In this document: positions 62,387 to 64,000 of the stretch, piece by piece
How positions within the stretch are numbered: the stretch's first letter is position 1
Layout of the letters: the number at the start of each line of letters is the position of its first letter
Source: Cellulomonas taurus
GTDB lineage: Bacteria; Actinomycetota; Actinomycetes; Actinomycetales; Cellulomonadaceae
DNA length: 64,000 bases
NCBI RefSeq assembly: GCF_012931845.1
Contig: NZ_CP051884.1
Coordinates: forward strand, 682,001-746,000
Reading direction: 5' to 3'
Notes under the pieces: generated by a model
Database searches by the model: none
What the model saw: the letters and a program-made list of their open reading frames with translations, nothing else
Told to the model about the DNA's origin: nothing
Program-made: the position numbers and the translations under genes

Positions 62387-64000
62387 GTGACCACTGACAC
62401 CACTGCTGCCGGGGTTCCCGCGCAGCCGGCCGCCAAGGCCCCGATCCTCGAGGTGCGGGACCTGTCGGTCGAGTTCTTCGTGGACGGCGAGTGGTTCCCC
62501 GCCGCGATCGACGTCAACTACGACGTGCGTCCGGGTGAGGTCCTCGCCATCGTGGGTGAGTCCGGCTCCGGCAAGACCCAGTCGTCGATGTCGCTGATCG
62601 GCCTGCTGCCCGCGAACGGTCGTGCCTCCGGCTCGGCGAAGCTCGCCGGCAAGGAGCTGCTCGGGCTGAACCACAAGCAGCTGTCCAGCGTGCGCGGCAA
62701 GGAGGTCGCGGTCATCTTCCAGGAGCCGATGACCGCCCTGAACCCGGTGTACACGATCGGCTTCCAGATCGCCGAGACCCTCCGGGTGCACTTCGAGATG
62801 TCCCCGAAGCAGGCCCGGGCGCGTGCGATCGAGCTGCTGAGCATGGTCGACATCCCGGACCCCGAGGGTTCGGTCGACAAGTATCCGCACCAGCTGTCCG
62901 GTGGTCAGCGTCAGCGCGCGATGATCGCCCAGGCGCTGGCCTGCGACCCGAAGCTGCTGATCGCCGACGAGCCGACCACCGCGCTCGACGTGACCGTGCA
63001 GGCCGAGATCCTCAAGCTGATGCGCGACCTGCGGAACCGGATCGACTCCGGGATCGTGCTGATCACCCACGACATGGGTGTGGTCGCGGACCTGTCCGAC
63101 CGCGTGATGGTGATGAAGAACGGGCGCGTCGTCGAGGCGGGCACCTCCGACACCATCTTCAACCACCCCGAGCACCCGTACACCCGGCAGCTGCTGGACG
63201 CGGTGCCGCACCTGGGGTCGGAGACTTACGCCGCCCAGGGTCTGCACGGTGAGCACCCGGTCGCGGAGGACGAGGGCACGGTGCACGTCACCGAGCCGCC
63301 GCGCACGGAGGCCAAGGTCTTCACCGAGTTCGCGCTCGAGGCCAAGGACCTGATCATCGAGTACCCCGGCCGCGGTCGGGTGCCGGCGTTCCGGGCGATC
63401 AACGGCCTGGACCTGACCATCGGCAAGGGCGAGGTCGTCGGCCTGGTCGGCGAGTCGGGTTCCGGCAAGACCACCGTCGGTCGTGCGGCCGTCGGTCTGC
63501 TGCCGGTCGCCGGTGGTTCGCTGAAGATCAACGGCGTCGAGCTGGCCGGCGTGAAGGCCAAGGACCTGCGCGCCGTGCGTCAGGACGTCTCGATCGTCTT
63601 CCAGGACCCGGGCTCCTCGCTGAACCCGCGGATGCCGATCGGCGAGTCCATCGGTGAGCCGCTGAAGCTGCACAAGATCGCCGACGGGGCCGAGCTGAAC
63701 AAGCGGGTCGAGGACCTGCTGGACCAGGTGCACCTGCCCCGGGCGATGCGGAACCGCTACCCGCACGAGCTCTCCGGCGGTCAGCGTCAGCGCGTGGGCA
63801 TCGCCCGTGCGCTGGCCCTGTCGCCGAAGCTGCTGATCGCCGACGAGCCCACCTCGGCGCTGGACGTGTCGGTGCAGGCCCGCGTGCTGGAGCTGTTCCA
63901 GCAGCTGCAGGCCGAGTACGGCTTCGCCTGCCTGTTCATCAGCCACGACCTCGCCGTCGTGGAGATCCTGTCCAACCGGATCGCGGTGCTCAACCACGGT
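62387..64000 (+). CDS. Oligopeptide ABC ATPase, fused DppD-DppF type, 3' end cut
   Basis: Double-length ATPase running off the window (538 codons present, none a stop). First nucleotide domain (about residues 20-270): Walker [15 protein letters not shown] (Thr-Gln in place of Ser-Thr), [13 protein letters not shown], signature [15 protein letters not shown], Walker [17 protein letters not shown]-loop LITHDMG, then [15 protein letters not shown]. Second domain from residue 320: Walker [26 protein letters not shown], signature [15 protein letters not shown], Walker [28 protein letters not shown] at 62387 with GGAAGGA 8 nt upstream. Powers the permeases encoded 0.7 kb upstream. Confidence 0.95.
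   Translation, partial: MTTDTTAAGVPAQPAAKAPILEVRDLSVEFFVDGEWFPAAIDVNYDVRPGEVLAIVGESGSGKTQSSMSLIGLLPANGRASGSAKLAGKELLGLNHKQLSSVRGKEVAVIFQEPMTALNPVYTIGFQIAETLRVHFEMSPKQARARAIELLSMVDIPDPEGSVDKYPHQLSGGQRQRAMIAQALACDPKLLIADEPTTALDVTVQAEILKLMRDLRNRIDSGIVLITHDMGVVADLSDRVMVMKNGRVVEAGTSDTIFNHPEHPYTRQLLDAVPHLGSETYAAQGLHGEHPVAEDEGTVHVTEPPRTEAKVFTEFALEAKDLIIEYPGRGRVPAFRAINGLDLTIGKGEVVGLVGESGSGKTTVGRAAVGLLPVAGGSLKINGVELAGVKAKDLRAVRQDVSIVFQDPGSSLNPRMPIGESIGEPLKLHKIADGAELNKRVEDLLDQVHLPRAMRNRYPHELSGGQRQRVGIARALALSPKLLIADEPTSALDVSVQARVLELFQQLQAEYGFACLFISHDLAVVEILSNRIAVLNHG

Overview
The window is chromosomal DNA from a high-GC Gram-positive bacterium (Actinomycetota). Third codon positions are almost all G or C, GTG starts are common, and the window carries a mycothiol gene (mca), a conservon-type GTPase module (CvnABCD-like), DUF501/FtsB next to eno, and PadR, MarR and PfkB families typical of the group. 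The gene order fits Micrococcales, perhaps near Cellulomonas; that placement is inference. From memory, the backbone order (eno, ftsB, DUF501, ppx ... cbs, metB, greA, DUF4307, mca, nitrilase, trhA, short-chain prenyltransferase, phoH, fum, xseB, xseA ... ychF) matches Mycobacterium tuberculosis Rv1023 to Rv1112, so most of the window is old actinobacterial core with lineage-specific blocks between the landmarks.

Layout. 1-5.4 kb: 3' part of enolase, divisome protein FtsB, DUF501, exopolyphosphatase, type II NADH dehydrogenase and a tRNA-Leu with an unusual short variable loop. 5.4-15 kb: two drug-export-like ABC modules, one with PadR and one with a two-component system, plus a TusA-like protein, an iron-regulated siderophore-interacting protein and a MarR/MFS efflux pair. 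15-24.4 kb: BI-1 protein, transsulfuration and amino-acid genes (cbs, metB, ilvA), alditol oxidase, FKBP, purine nucleoside phosphorylase and MsrA. 24.4-34.6 kb: greA, DUF4307, mca, nitrilase, trhA, prenyltransferase, PhoH/PIN, FUSC/MarR pair, fumarase and carbonic anhydrase. 34.7-40.3 kb: a complete binding-protein-dependent sugar ABC operon, then repeat DNA and a fructokinase-like gene. 40.5-42.2 kb: exonuclease VII.

42.2-53.2 kb, all on the minus strand: a compact type IV pilus locus (pilB, pilT, pilC, pilA, pilM, pilN, pilO, pilD) preceded by and translationally overlapped with a complete conservon (HATPase sensor, roadblock protein, DUF742, small GTPase). Because MglA/MglB-type GTPase-roadblock pairs control type IV pili in other phyla, this looks like an actinobacterial GTPase switch wired to its pilus machine. 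It is the most interesting system in the window.

53.4-64 kb: RmuC, YchF, a decayed isochorismatase gene behind a DUF1801 gene, and an oligopeptide ABC operon whose first permease carries a large extra membrane segment and whose ATPase gene is separated from the permeases by an inward-facing PH-domain gene.

Many genes start 6-8 nt downstream of a TANNNT or similar -10 hexamer without a ribosome binding site, so leaderless transcripts appear common here. No insertion sequence, integrase, CRISPR array or rRNA gene was seen.
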